This document shows, piece after piece, positions 42,900-52,536 of a stretch of 64,000 nucleotides of DNA. The notes beneath the pieces are model-generated. The model was given only the letters and a program-made list of their open reading frames with translations. It had not been told where the DNA came from and ran no database searches. Both the position numbers and the translations under genes were made by a program. Source of the stretch: Arthrobacter oryzae. GTDB lineage: Bacteria; Actinomycetota; Actinomycetes; Actinomycetales; Micrococcaceae. Position 1 is the first letter of the stretch. Every line of letters starts with the position of its first letter. The DNA lies in NCBI RefSeq assembly GCF_030718995.1, contig NZ_CP132204.1, forward strand, positions 1,860,001 to 1,924,000, in the 5' to 3' direction.

Positions 42900-44237
42900 T
42901 CAGACCGCTCGGTAACGGAGTGTGCCGGGAAGCTCTCCCTGGCTACCCAGGCCTTCCCCGGAGGCGAACTTGGCCCAGATGGCTCGGAGGGCGCGGCCCT
43001 GGGCGTTAATCTCGTCCCAGGTGGCGCCCGCAACGAGTCCGGCCGCCGCCCACGTCCGTTCGTCGCCGAACAGCAGCGGCAAGTCAACCGTATGGGCCGC
43101 GCCGAAGAAGTTGCCGGGCGCCGCCCAGGTCAGCACGTAGCTGTAGGCTTTTCCTCCCGCCCGGGCGTGCCGCCGGGCGAACTTCCTGGCGGCCCGGCCG
43201 TACACGGCTTCGGTCACAGCCCGGCTGACGGCGTTGACGACGGCGGTTCCGATCACCGGAATTTTGGCCAGGCGGCCGGCGACGGGGTTTCCCGGCAGGA
43301 ACATGCGTGCCTCGTCGGCGGTGTGGCCGATCAGGACCTCGATCCCGGGGGCGGTGGCGTTCCAGGCGGCATCAATGTCATGTTCCGGCGGCAGGGGTGC
43401 GTGCCCGTACTGCGTGCCGAACGGCATTGCTGCCTTCAGCCCGAATTTCCTGGCCACCTGGGAAACATGCCCTTCGATGGCCACCACGTCCATCGCCGGG
43501 GTGTCTTCGGTGACATGTTCAGCCGCTACGCCCATGGCGGCGCTCATCGTTTGACGGCCCCGGGTGATGCCCAGGGGCGCGCTTTGAATGATGGCGCGCT
43601 GGAACAGCGCGGGTGCCTCCGGCGTCGCCATCAGGTGGGCCACGGCGTCGCCGCCGGCTGACTGGCCAAAAGCGGTCACGCGTTCCGGATCGCCGCCGAA
43701 GGCGCCGATATTGCGCTGCACCCAGCGGAACGCTTCCAGTTGGTCCAGCAGGCCGAGGTTTGCCGGCCGGCCCGTTCCGGTTGCAAGATAGCCAAACAGG
43801 CCCAGGCGGTAGGTGACGGACACAACGATGATCCGGTTCTCGGCCACCAGGGTCCGGGGGTCGAAAATGGCCAGGTCTCCGGAGCCGGACGTGTAGGAAC
43901 CGCCATGGAGCCACACCATCACAGGGACGCGCTCGCCGTCGGTGAGGCCGGCCGGAATGGTGATGGAGAGTCGCTGGCAGTCCTCGCTGCCGGGCAGTTC
44001 ACCGTAACGGGTCCCCAGGATGTCATCCAGGAACGGGACAGGACCCTGCGGACATGCGGGAGCGGGGGAGGTGGCTGCAAAGGCCTCCGTCCAGGCGGGT
44101 GCACTTGCCGGCGGCTGGAAACGGCCCGCCGTCGCGTACGGGATTCCGGTGGCGCGCAGCACGTCACCGTCCCGCCAGCCGGTGACCGGGCCGCAGGGCG
44201 GGTCAAAATAGGGGGGATTCAAAGACTCGGAACTCAC
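42900..44237 (-). CDS. Type-B carboxylesterase/lipase family protein
   Basis: 445 residues, starting at a GTG. Alpha/beta hydrolase of the carboxylesterase type B group. Signatures: PVMVWLHGGSYTSGSGDL at the oxyanion hole, LGLLDQLEAFRWVQRNIGAFG, and the nucleophile elbow AFGQSAGGDAVAHLM with Ser in GQSAG. The C-terminal region is shorter than in many members. No signal peptide is visible, so it is probably cytoplasmic. The substrate is an ester of unknown type. It precedes DUF429 by two bases. Confidence 0.88.
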   Translation of the reverse strand: MSSESLNPPYFDPPCGPVTGWRDGDVLRATGIPYATAGRFQPPASAPAWTEAFAATSPAPACPQGPVPFLDDILGTRYGELPGSEDCQRLSITIPAGLTDGERVPVMVWLHGGSYTSGSGDLAIFDPRTLVAENRIIVVSVTYRLGLFGYLATGTGRPANLGLLDQLEAFRWVQRNIGAFGGDPERVTAFGQSAGGDAVAHLMATPEAPALFQRAIIQSAPLGITRGRQTMSAAMGVAAEHVTEDTPAMDVVAIEGHVSQVARKFGLKAAMPFGTQYGHAPLPPEHDIDAAWNATAPGIEVLIGHTADEARMFLPGNPVAGRLAKIPVIGTAVVNAVSRAVTEAVYGRAARKFARRHARAGGKAYSYVLTWAAPGNFFGAAHTVDLPLLFGDERTWAAAGLVAGATWDEINAQGRALRAIWAKFASGEGLGSQGELPGTLRYRAV

Positions 44238-44277
44238 GAGGCAACGATTTCACAGATTCACTGCGGTGGGGCAACAG

Positions 44278-44346
44278 AAAATCCCCGCCTCCCGGACCTT
44301 TCCCCTTCGCATGATGCGGGGATTTGTCCGGGGGACGGGGATTTGC
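44278..44346. repeat. AAATCCCC-type hairpin element
   Basis: AAATCCCCGC (44279-44288) is inverted as GCGGGGATTT (44316-44325), and a second GGGGATTT follows shortly after. The ends match those of the 66-bp repeats at 33.6 and 34.7 kb, so this is probably a diverged member of the same family. It lies between convergent-side ends of the pyrophosphatase and carboxylesterase units. Confidence 0.6.
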
Positions 44347-44382
44347 GGGGCAGGACGCACTAACGCGACCTGCCGGTGGAAA

Positions 44383-44874
44383 TTAGTGGCCGGCTGCCGG
44401 AACGTAGCGCTTGATGGAGGCTTCCAGCTCGGCTTCGGCGGCGGCGCGGTCGCCCCAGCCTTCGGCCTTGACCCACTTGCCCGGTTCCAGGTCCTTGTAA
44501 CGGGTGAAGAAGTGCTCGATTTCCTTGATCAGGTATTCGCTGACGTCGCTGACCTCTTTGATGTGGTCGAAGCGGGCATCGGTGGGAACGCAGAGGACCT
44601 TGGCGTCCCCGCCGCCGTCGTCCGTCATGTTGAAGACGCCGATGGGGCGGGCTTCAACGATGACGCCCGGGTGCAGATCGAAGTCCTGCAGGAGCACCAG
44701 TGCGTCCAGCGGGTCGCCGTCTTCGCCGAGGGTGTTCTCGAAGAAACCGTAGTGGGTGGGGTACTGCATGGAAGTGAACAGAACGCGGTCCAGGCGGACG
44801 CGGCCGGTCTCGTGATCGACTTCGTACTTGACGCGTGATCCCTTGGGAATCTCGATGGTCACGTCATGCTTCAT
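44383..44874 (-). CDS. ppa: Inorganic pyrophosphatase (family I)
   Basis: 163 residues from the ATG at 44874, behind GAGGAG. It hydrolyses pyrophosphate to phosphate, pulling biosynthetic reactions forward. Family I signatures: [40 protein letters not shown] with the three metal-binding acids in DGDPLD, and [20 protein letters not shown]. The longer frame to 44982 has no support. It is divergent from the dacB gene across 151 bases. Confidence 0.96.
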   Translation of the reverse strand: MKHDVTIEIPKGSRVKYEVDHETGRVRLDRVLFTSMQYPTHYGFFENTLGEDGDPLDALVLLQDFDLHPGVIVEARPIGVFNMTDDGGGDAKVLCVPTDARFDHIKEVSDVSEYLIKEIEHFFTRYKDLEPGKWVKAEGWGDRAAAEAELEASIKRYVPAAGH

Positions 44875-45025
44875 GGAATGCTCCTCGACTTCAGGGTGTT
44901 CGCGGCACACAAAAAGACCAGCAAAAGGAGTATCGGTGCCGCCGACTACTATTGAGGATATAGCGATAGGCCCAGGTTTCATGAACTAGTGGGGACATTT
45001 CAGGACTATAAGGACCAACAGCAGC

Positions 45026-46600
45026 ATGAAACGCATGATGAGCCGCGCGGCCAGCCGTCCCTGGATTGCGATCATCAGGCGGCAGCTGCCGATGGTCCTG
45101 CTGAGCATCCTGGTTGTGGCCCTGGCTGTCCCCGCGGCCATGCTGGTCGTCCCTGCCCTCACCGGCCAAGGCTCCGACTCCAAAACCACGGGGACCGCTG
45201 TTCCGGCCTGGCAGCAGGTCCCGCGGGACCTTTCCCTTCCGCAGGGCATTTCACCGCTCAAGGACTCGGCGCCTGTCCCCTGGCCGGACACCCTCACCGC
45301 GCAGCTCAACGCCACACTCCAGGCCGACGGCGGCGGGTCGTTTACCGGCGTGGTGCAGGACGCCGCCACCGGCCAGGTGCTGTTTGACCGCGACGGCTCG
45401 CAAGCCCGGGTGCCTGCCTCCAACATGAAGCTCCTTACTGCCGCCGCCGCTGTCCGCGCCATCGGACCGGACCAGCGCTTCAGCACCAGGGTGGTGGCCG
45501 GCGCCGAGGCGGGGTCCGTGCTCCTGGTCGGCGGTGGCGACGTCCTGCTTGGCGCCGGCGAGTCATCCGGCGACACCGTCATGGGCCACGCCGGACTGGC
45601 CACGCTGGCCCGGCTCACGGTCCAGTCCCTGCAGCAAAACGGCGTTAAGGGCCCGGTGCAGGTGCGGCTGGATGATTCCTTGTTCACCGGACCCGCACTG
45701 AACCCCACCTGGAACCTGGAGGATGTGGCCGCCGGCGAGACCGCGCCTTTGTTCCCGCTGGCCCTCAACTCCGCCCGCTACGATCCCGCCGTCATCACCG
45801 GACCGCGTCCGCAGGATGCCGCCATGAACGCGGCCGAGGCGTTCACCGCGCAGCTCACGGCCGCAGGCGCCGCCACCGGGCTGTCGGTGACGCCCGGCGT
45901 CGTGCGCGCCATTGCGCCGGAGATGCAAAAGCAGGAGGCGCAAAAGCAGGAGGTACAGGAACCGTCCGACGGCACCGTGGGCGAGGCCACCGAGGGCGAC
46001 GCCGGCGCGCCCGCTGCGCTGAACCCGGGCACGCTGCTGGCCGAAGTGCAGTCCGCCACACTCCGCCAGCAGGTTGACCTGATGCTGCAGACCTCGGACA
46101 ACTATCTGGCCGAGGTGCTGGGCCGGATGGCGGCCGTTGCCGCAGGGCAGCCCGGCAGTAACGACGGCGCCACCGCCGCCGTGTTCAAACAGGTGCAGGA
46201 CCTGGGGATCCCCACCGAGGGCCTGCGCGTGGCGGACGTCTCCGGCCTGTCCCTGGGCAACCAGGTGTCGGCGGGCCAGCTGTCGGAGGTTGTCAGGGCC
46301 ATCACGTCCGGCGCCGAACCCAGCCTGCGTGCTGCCATCGGCGGTTTTCCGGTGGCCGGCCTTACCGGAACGCTGGGCAGCAGGTACACCGACCCGTCCA
46401 CGGAGCGCGGTGCGGGGCTGGTTCGGGCCAAAACCGGAACCCTGAACTCCGTGATTGCCCTCAGCGGCTATGTTGTGGATGCAGACGGCCGCCTGCTGGT
46501 GTTCTCCTTCATTGGGAACGGACTGCAGCCGGGCGCGGCAGGGAACAGGACGGCGATAGACCGCACGGCGTCGGCCCTGGCCTCCTGCGGCTGCCGCTAG
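45026..46600 (+). CDS. dacB: D-Ala-D-Ala carboxypeptidase/endopeptidase (PBP4 type)
   Basis: 524 residues. A short basic N-terminus and one hydrophobic helix (LPMVLLSILVVALAVPAAML) anchor or export it; the rest is outside the membrane. S13-family active site: SNMK with Ser132 and Lys135, SDN in MLQTSDNYLAEVLGRM, and KTG at 469-471. It trims and cleaves peptidoglycan cross-links. A low-complexity insertion near residues 300-325 (EMQKQEAQKQEVQEPSDGTV) is species-specific. It is the first gene of the housekeeping block leading to panC. Confidence 0.93.
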   Translation: MKRMMSRAASRPWIAIIRRQLPMVLLSILVVALAVPAAMLVVPALTGQGSDSKTTGTAVPAWQQVPRDLSLPQGISPLKDSAPVPWPDTLTAQLNATLQADGGGSFTGVVQDAATGQVLFDRDGSQARVPASNMKLLTAAAAVRAIGPDQRFSTRVVAGAEAGSVLLVGGGDVLLGAGESSGDTVMGHAGLATLARLTVQSLQQNGVKGPVQVRLDDSLFTGPALNPTWNLEDVAAGETAPLFPLALNSARYDPAVITGPRPQDAAMNAAEAFTAQLTAAGAATGLSVTPGVVRAIAPEMQKQEAQKQEVQEPSDGTVGEATEGDAGAPAALNPGTLLAEVQSATLRQQVDLMLQTSDNYLAEVLGRMAAVAAGQPGSNDGATAAVFKQVQDLGIPTEGLRVADVSGLSLGNQVSAGQLSEVVRAITSGAEPSLRAAIGGFPVAGLTGTLGSRYTDPSTERGAGLVRAKTGTLNSVIALSGYVVDADGRLLVFSFIGNGLQPGAAGNRTAIDRTASALASCGCR

Positions 46601-46757
46601 CCGGCGCCCTCGGTGGTGGGGACTTCTGTACCAACTGTGGCCCCGGACATTTGTGTTCTTCTGTTCCGGCCCTGTGCCCGGCCTGTGCATTGCAGGGGCG
46701 CCGTGCCCGTTCGCCGGTCAGCGAACTTAAGGCGGAACCGCGGGGTGCTGTGATCTG

Positions 46758-47885
46758 ATGGACGCTATGGAGTCAACTGCAGGCGATTCATCAGCACAGG
46801 CCCAGGCACTTATCAACTGGGAGCTCGCAGCGTCAACCGCCGCGCGCCTGGCTCCTGCGGGTCCTTCGCTGGGGTCCGCCGAAATCGGGGCGGCCGTGGA
46901 GAACCTGCGCCTCATGGCCGACATTTCCGTGCCGCACGTCCACGACATCACCGGCCTGGAGGCGGCACGCGACCTCCGGGATTCCTCCGTGCTGGTGGTG
47001 GACCGGGCCTCCTGGGCCAAGGCCAACACCCAAAGCTTTGCCGTCATGCTCAAACCCGCCATGGAAAAGATGCTGGAAGGCCGCCGCGGAAGCATGAGCC
47101 CCGGTGCCGCGTCCGTCAGCGGGGCCATCACCGGCAGCCAGCTCGGCGCCGTGCTCGCGTTCCTGTCCAGCAAGGTCCTGGGCCAGTACGACCCCTTCTC
47201 CGCGCTCGCCGAAGACTCCACCGCGCCCTCCGGCGGGCGGCTCCTCCTCGTCGCGCCGAACATCGTCCAGGTGGAGCGCGAACTCAACGTCGCGCCCGAG
47301 GACTTCCGGCTGTGGGTCTGCCTGCACGAACAGACCCACCGGGTGCAGTTCGCGGCCGCCCCCTGGCTGCGCCACCACATGCTCAGCGAAATCGACAACC
47401 TCAGCGAACACCTGCTGGGCAACGTCGACACGCTCCTCGAGCGTGCCTCGGCTGCGGCCCGTTCGCTCAAGGACCGCGCCGCCGCCGGAACCGCCCCGGG
47501 CCGCGGCGCTATCCTGGACCTGCTCCAGGATCCGGAGGAAAAGGCCTCGCTCTCGCACCTGACCGCTGTGATGAGCCTGCTGGAGGGCCACGCCAACGTG
47601 GTGATGGACGCCGTGGACGCCAGCATCGTTCCGTCCGTCAAGACCATCCGGCAACGATTCAACGCCCGCGGCAAGGACCGGGGGGTGGTGGAGAAGTTCA
47701 TCCGCAACCTGCTGGGCCTTGACGCCAAGATGCGCCAGTACACGGACGGTGCCAAGTTCGTCCGTGCCGTGGTGGATGTTGCAGGCATGGAGGGTTTCAA
47801 CCGCGTGTGGGAATCGGCGGGGAACCTGCCCACCGAGGCGGAAATCCATGACGCCAAGCTCTGGCTCGAACGGATGGGCCTCTAG
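46758..47885 (+). CDS. Zinc-dependent metalloprotease-like protein (DUF2342)
   Basis: 375 residues. DUF2342 family, often annotated as coenzyme F420 biosynthesis-associated, always found beside dacB and tilS in actinobacteria. It carries an HExxH zinc motif, HEQTH with His190, Glu191 and His194, in LWVCLHEQTHRVQFAAAPWL. Another conserved stretch is SLLEGHANVVMDAVDAS with the later ligand Glu. The protein is helical and soluble. Activity and substrate are unproven. The tilS start follows immediately after its stop, so the two are co-translated. Confidence 0.9.
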   Translation: MDAMESTAGDSSAQAQALINWELAASTAARLAPAGPSLGSAEIGAAVENLRLMADISVPHVHDITGLEAARDLRDSSVLVVDRASWAKANTQSFAVMLKPAMEKMLEGRRGSMSPGAASVSGAITGSQLGAVLAFLSSKVLGQYDPFSALAEDSTAPSGGRLLLVAPNIVQVERELNVAPEDFRLWVCLHEQTHRVQFAAAPWLRHHMLSEIDNLSEHLLGNVDTLLERASAAARSLKDRAAAGTAPGRGAILDLLQDPEEKASLSHLTAVMSLLEGHANVVMDAVDASIVPSVKTIRQRFNARGKDRGVVEKFIRNLLGLDAKMRQYTDGAKFVRAVVDVAGMEGFNRVWESAGNLPTEAEIHDAKLWLERMGL

Positions 47886-49016
47886 TTGTCCCAGCACCTC
47901 AGCGGACGACGGCGGCCCGGCCGGCTGTCGCCCGTCGTCGGCAAGGCGCGCAAAATGTTGCAGAACGCCCTGGCCGACGCCGGCTACCCGGAACGGGTGC
48001 TCGTCGCCTGCAGCGGCGGCCCGGATTCGCTGGCCCTCGCGGCCGTTGCGTCCTACTTCGGCCGCCGCGGCCATGTGGACGGCCATCCCGTGTCGGTGGG
48101 CGCCGTCGTCGTCGACCATCAACTGCAGCCCGGCTCGGCCGGCGTGGCCGCGCAGACCGCGGACGTCCTTCGGGACCTGGGGCTCTCGCCCGTGGAGGTG
48201 CGGCGGGTTGACGTCGCCGCCACCGGGATCGGACCCGAAGCTGCGGCCCGGGACGCCCGGCACGGCGCCCTCGAGGAGGCTGCCGCCGGTTCCGGGGCGG
48301 GCGTGATCCTCCTCGGCCACACTCTGGACGACCAGGCGGAACAGGTGCTCCTCGGCCTGGCCCGCGGCTCAGGGACACGCTCGCTGGCCGGAATGCGGCC
48401 GGCCCGCGGACTCCTGCTCCGGCCCTTCCTCGGCCTCCGCCGCGCGGACACCCTGAAGATCTGCGCCGTCGAAGGACTGGACCCGTGGCACGATCCCAGC
48501 AACGCCGACCCCTCCTTTGCCCGGTCCCGGACCCGGGTGGAGGTCCTTCCCATGCTGGAAGAAAAACTCGGTCCCGGCGTCGCGGAATCCCTCGCCCGGA
48601 CAGCAGCGATCCTGCAACTGGATGCCGATTACCTCGACGACGTGGCGAACCGCACGTATGAGCAACTGGCGGAACAGTCCGGCGTCGAAATCAGCCTTCC
48701 CGAAGCAGCGCTGGGCGAGCTGGCCCCCGCCATCCGGTTCCGGGTGATCGCCAAGGCGGCCGCCGCCCTCGGAGGCCAGCAGCCGAGCTACCAGCGGCTG
48801 CTCGCCGCGGAGGCGCTCCTGCGCCGGCAGGGATCGGCCGGGCCGGTGGAACTCCCGGGCGGGGTCAACGCCTACCGCCTGTCGCTGGCACAAATCCTGG
48901 CCGGGGAAGGGCGGAACCAGCCGGACCGGGAACGGGATGCGGCCAGCGGCGGTCCCCGTGAAGCCGCCCGCTGTGGGAAGCTAGTATTCCGGCTTCACAA
49001 GCCGCCCCAAAAATAG
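47886..49016 (+). CDS. tilS: tRNA(Ile)-lysidine synthetase
   Basis: 376 residues from a TTG abutting the DUF2342 stop; a downstream ATG at 47955 is less likely because it would shorten the N-terminus. The enzyme modifies cytidine 34 of the tRNA that reads AUA to lysidine. N-type ATP-pyrophosphatase with the loop ACSGGPDSLAL (Ser43 region), and GHTLDDQAEQVLLGLARGSG, and a central domain WHDPSNADPSFARSRTRVEV. The C-terminal domain is short. Followed 29 bases later by hpt, the usual order. Confidence 0.93.
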   Translation: MSQHLSGRRRPGRLSPVVGKARKMLQNALADAGYPERVLVACSGGPDSLALAAVASYFGRRGHVDGHPVSVGAVVVDHQLQPGSAGVAAQTADVLRDLGLSPVEVRRVDVAATGIGPEAAARDARHGALEEAAAGSGAGVILLGHTLDDQAEQVLLGLARGSGTRSLAGMRPARGLLLRPFLGLRRADTLKICAVEGLDPWHDPSNADPSFARSRTRVEVLPMLEEKLGPGVAESLARTAAILQLDADYLDDVANRTYEQLAEQSGVEISLPEAALGELAPAIRFRVIAKAAAALGGQQPSYQRLLAAEALLRRQGSAGPVELPGGVNAYRLSLAQILAGEGRNQPDRERDAASGGPREAARCGKLVFRLHKPPQK

Positions 49017-49045
49017 TCGCACCCGCATCTACACAGGAGCCATTG

Positions 49046-49597
49046 GTGGATTCAAACGACGTCCAGGCAGACCTCAAGCACGTTCTCTACACCAAGGATC
49101 AGATCCAGCAGCGGATTACCGAGCTCGCTGCCGAGATCGACAAGGACTACGAGGGCCGGGAGCTCCTCATTGTCGGCGTTCTGAAGGGCGCCGTCATGGT
49201 CATGGCAGACCTGGCGCGGGCACTTCACAGCCACGTTTCCATGGACTGGATGGCAGTTTCCTCCTACGGCTCCGGGACGCAGTCGTCCGGTGTGGTGCGG
49301 ATCCTCAAGGACCTCGACACCGACCTCATGGGCAAGGACGTGCTGATTGTTGAGGACATCATCGATTCCGGACTGACGCTGTCCTGGCTCAAGACCAACC
49401 TGGAATCCCGCGGCACCGCTTCCGTGGAAATCTGCACCGCCTTCCGGAAGCCCACGGCTGCCAAGGTCCAGATCGACGTCAAGTACGTCGGCTACGACAT
49501 CCCGAACGAATTCGTGGTGGGCTACGGCCTCGACTACGCCGAGAAGTACCGCAACCTGGACTTCGTGGGCACCCTGGCTCCCCACGTCTACGAATAG
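49046..49597 (+). CDS. hpt: Hypoxanthine phosphoribosyltransferase
   Basis: 183 residues from a GTG at 49046, six bases after AGGAG; the TTG one codon earlier is possible. Purine salvage enzyme that transfers phosphoribose to hypoxanthine or guanine. Motifs: VGVLKGAVMVMADLARAL, the PRPP loop VLIVEDIIDSGLTLSWL, and DIPNEFVVGYGLDYAEKYRN at the base-binding end. Length and order are normal. Between tilS and ftsH, as in most actinobacteria. Confidence 0.95.
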   Translation: MDSNDVQADLKHVLYTKDQIQQRITELAAEIDKDYEGRELLIVGVLKGAVMVMADLARALHSHVSMDWMAVSSYGSGTQSSGVVRILKDLDTDLMGKDVLIVEDIIDSGLTLSWLKTNLESRGTASVEICTAFRKPTAAKVQIDVKYVGYDIPNEFVVGYGLDYAEKYRNLDFVGTLAPHVYE

Positions 49598-49773
49598 GCA
49601 CCTTCCCGGGACGACTCCCGGCCGGCTGGGCTCCGCAACGGGCTGCGGCCCTGTACCGCTACGCCTAGAGGGAACTTTTGCCCTGCATCGTGCGTGATTC
49701 ACTCCGAACGGTGTATAGCTAGAAGCTGACGCAGCACCACACGCGCGCAGACCAGTCGCCGTGCAGCACTACC

Positions 49774-49796
49774 AGGAGGGACGGGGCCAGCCCCCG
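49774..49796 (+). promoter_or_regulatory. Distant ribosome-binding site and small hairpin before ftsH
   Basis: AGGAGGG (49774-49780) ends 21 bases before the ftsH ATG, too far for normal use. Between them CGGGG (49782-49786) can pair with CCCCG (49792-49796). Folding this hairpin would leave about six bases of effective spacing. There is no other start in frame. Confidence 0.4.
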
Positions 49797-49801
49797 ATCA
49801 G

Positions 49802-51871
49802 ATGAAAGCTAAGAGTTTCTTCAAGGGCCCGGGCATCTGGATCGTTGTTGTGGTCGGAATGCTCCTGCTGGCCTTTGCCACGCTCGCCCCCGGCGGGGCA
49901 TCCCGGATCGATACGAAACCGGGCCTCGAGCTCCTCGCGGACAGCGGCAAGGTGGAACAGGCCAAGATCTTCGACGCGGAGAACCGCGTGGATCTTGTCC
50001 TCAAGGACAACCTGGTCATTGACGGGCAGGACAAGGGCAAGAACGTCCAGTTCTTCTACGTCAACGCCCGCGCCGCAGACGTGGTCAAGGCCGTCACGAA
50101 CGCCAACCCCTCGAGCGGCTTCACTGACCAGCCCATCGAGAACAACTGGTTCTCCGGGCTGTTCTCCCTCCTGATTCCCGTGCTCCTGCTGGGCGTCCTC
50201 TTCTGGTTCCTGCTTTCCCGGATGCAGGGCGGCGGATCCAAGATCATGCAGTTCGGCAAGTCCAAAGCCAAGCTGGTCAACAAGGACATGCCCCAGGTGA
50301 CCTTCAGCGACGTCGCCGGTGCCGACGAAGCTGTGGAGGAACTCCAGGAAATCAAGGAATTCCTCCAGGAACCGGCCAAGTTCCAGGCCGTGGGAGCCAA
50401 GATCCCCAAGGGCGTGCTGCTCTACGGCCCTCCGGGTACCGGTAAGACCCTCCTTGCCCGCGCCGTCGCTGGCGAAGCGGGAGTGCCGTTCTTCTCCATC
50501 TCGGGTTCCGACTTCGTCGAAATGTTCGTCGGCGTGGGTGCGTCCCGTGTCCGCGACCTCTTCGAGCAGGCCAAGGCCAGCTCGCCGGCCATCATCTTCG
50601 TGGACGAAATCGATGCCGTGGGCCGTCACCGCGGCGCCGGCATCGGCGGCGGCAACGACGAACGCGAGCAGACCCTCAACCAGTTGCTGGTTGAGATGGA
50701 CGGCTTTGACGTCAAGACCAACGTCATCCTGATCGCCGCCACCAACCGCCCGGACGTCCTGGACCCGGCCCTGCTGCGCCCGGGCCGCTTCGACCGCCAG
50801 ATCACCGTTGAAGCCCCGGACCTTGTGGGCCGCGACCAGATCCTGCAGGTCCACGCCAAGGGCAAGCCGATGGCTCCCGGCGTCGACCTCAAGGCTGTTG
50901 CCAAGAAGACCCCCGGCTACACCGGCGCGGACCTCGCAAACGTCCTGAACGAAGCTGCCCTGCTCACGGCCCGGTCCAACGCCAACCTGATTGACGACCG
51001 CGCCCTCGATGAAGCCATTGACCGTGTCATGGCCGGCCCGCAGAAGCGCAGCCGCGTCATGAAGGAGCACGAGCGCAAGATCACGGCGTACCACGAAGGC
51101 GGACACGCGCTAGTGGCTGCCGCGCTGAGGAACTCCGCCCCGGTCACCAAGATCACCATCCTGCCCCGCGGCCGCGCCCTGGGCTACACCATGGTGGTTC
51201 CGGAGAATGACAAGTACTCCATCACCCGAAATGAACTGCTGGACCAGATGGCCTACGCCATGGGCGGCCGCGTCGCCGAGGAAATCGTCTTCCACGACCC
51301 GTCCACCGGCGCCTCCAACGACATCGAAAAGGCCACCGGAACGGCCCGCAAGATGGTCACGGAGTTCGGCATGAGCGAACGCGTCGGTGCCGTCCGCCTC
51401 GGCCAGGGCGGCGGCGAGCCGTTCCTTGGCCGCGACGCCGGCCATGAGCGCAACTACTCGGACCAGATCGCCTACATCGTGGACGAGGAAGTGCGCCGCC
51501 TGATCGACCAGGCCCACGACGAGGCGTACGCCATCCTTACGGAAAACCGCGACATCCTGGACTCCCTGGCCTTGGAACTCCTTGAGCGGGAAACCCTCAA
51601 TCAGGCGGAGATTGCGCACGTCTTCCGGGACATCCGCAAGCGTGACTTCCGTGAAGTGTGGCTCTCCAAGGAAAGCCGTCCGGTGCAGACTGCCGGCCCC
51701 GTGGAGTCACGGCAGGAGCGGGCCGAACGTGAAGCCCAGGAAGAAGCCAAGGAAGCCCGCCTGGAGGAGCCGCTGGATGCCCGGCCGCCGCACCCCCAGG
51801 GCGTAGCAGGTCAGGAGACCTTCGGCGGCGGTGTTACGGACGCGGACGCCGGCGGAACGCATCACGGCTAA
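49802..51871 (+). CDS. ftsH: ATP-dependent zinc metalloprotease FtsH
   Basis: 689 residues. Membrane-anchored AAA+ protease that degrades misfolded and regulatory proteins. Two N-terminal transmembrane helices (about 10-30 and 110-135) flank the external domain. AAA domain: Walker A GPPGTGKT near residue 209, Walker [18 protein letters not shown], and [20 protein letters not shown]. The peptidase motif is HEGGH (His431), the usual HEAGH with Ala to Gly. The C-terminal 70 residues are acidic and variable. The folE gene starts nine bases after the stop. Confidence 0.97.
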   Translation: MKAKSFFKGPGIWIVVVVGMLLLAFATLAPGGASRIDTKPGLELLADSGKVEQAKIFDAENRVDLVLKDNLVIDGQDKGKNVQFFYVNARAADVVKAVTNANPSSGFTDQPIENNWFSGLFSLLIPVLLLGVLFWFLLSRMQGGGSKIMQFGKSKAKLVNKDMPQVTFSDVAGADEAVEELQEIKEFLQEPAKFQAVGAKIPKGVLLYGPPGTGKTLLARAVAGEAGVPFFSISGSDFVEMFVGVGASRVRDLFEQAKASSPAIIFVDEIDAVGRHRGAGIGGGNDEREQTLNQLLVEMDGFDVKTNVILIAATNRPDVLDPALLRPGRFDRQITVEAPDLVGRDQILQVHAKGKPMAPGVDLKAVAKKTPGYTGADLANVLNEAALLTARSNANLIDDRALDEAIDRVMAGPQKRSRVMKEHERKITAYHEGGHALVAAALRNSAPVTKITILPRGRALGYTMVVPENDKYSITRNELLDQMAYAMGGRVAEEIVFHDPSTGASNDIEKATGTARKMVTEFGMSERVGAVRLGQGGGEPFLGRDAGHERNYSDQIAYIVDEEVRRLIDQAHDEAYAILTENRDILDSLALELLERETLNQAEIAHVFRDIRKRDFREVWLSKESRPVQTAGPVESRQERAEREAQEEAKEARLEEPLDARPPHPQGVAGQETFGGGVTDADAGGTHHG

Positions 51872-51874
51872 GCT
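51869..51874 (+). promoter_or_regulatory. -10 element of a likely leaderless folE promoter
   Basis: TAAGCT, six bases, then the GTG start of folE at 51881. The hexamer overlaps the ftsH stop codon. No Shine-Dalgarno is seen before folE. Confidence 0.4.
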
Positions 51875-51880
51875 TCTTCT

Positions 51881-52525
51881 GTGAATCATTTCGACGACGA
51901 CGACGTTCCCGCCTCCGCCGGCCACTCCGCCTCGAGCCACTCCAGGCATGGCGGCGGCACCAAGGTGGACCGTCCGCGGATCGAGGCGGCCGTCAGGGAA
52001 ATCCTGCTGGCCATCGGGGAAGACCCGGACCGCGGCGGGCTCCTGGACACCCCCAAAAGGGTGGCCAAGGCCTACGCGGAGGTCTTCGCCGGCCTGCACC
52101 ACGATCCCGCGGAAATCCTGTCCACCACCTTTGACCTGGACCACGAGGAACTGGTCCTCGTGAAGGACATTCCGTTCTACTCCACCTGCGAGCACCACCT
52201 GGTGCCGTTCCACGGAGTGGCGCATGTGGGCTACATCCCGTCCCATGACGGCAAGGTCACCGGCCTGAGCAAGCTCGCCAGGCTGGTGGACATGTTCGCC
52301 AAGCGCCCCCAGGTGCAGGAACGCCTCACCACCCAGATCGTCGAAGCACTGGTCACGCACCTGAAACCGCGCGGCGCGATCGTGGTGGTGGAATGCGAGC
52401 ACCTGTGCATGTCCATGCGCGGCATCCGCAAGCCCGGTGCCAAGACCGTCACCAGTGCCGTGCGCGGTCAACTGCATGACCCGGCCACCCGCGCCGAAGC
52501 CATGAGCCTCATACTCGGAAGGTAA
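51881..52525 (+). CDS. folE: GTP cyclohydrolase I (FolE)
   Basis: 214 residues from a GTG. Converts GTP to dihydroneopterin triphosphate, the first step of folate synthesis. All type I features are present: [20 protein letters not shown] with the zinc Cys and His, [20 protein letters not shown] with the second zinc Cys, and [20 protein letters not shown]. About 30 extra acidic/His residues precede the core. First of four contiguous folate genes (folE, folP, folB, folK). Confidence 0.96.
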   Translation: MNHFDDDDVPASAGHSASSHSRHGGGTKVDRPRIEAAVREILLAIGEDPDRGGLLDTPKRVAKAYAEVFAGLHHDPAEILSTTFDLDHEELVLVKDIPFYSTCEHHLVPFHGVAHVGYIPSHDGKVTGLSKLARLVDMFAKRPQVQERLTTQIVEALVTHLKPRGAIVVVECEHLCMSMRGIRKPGAKTVTSAVRGQLHDPATRAEAMSLILGR

Positions 52526-52536
52526 TAAAACAGACT

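Noticed and set aside
49769..51106. 445-codon minus-strand open frame
   Set aside because: Shadow of ftsH, whose motifs are intact on the plus strand.
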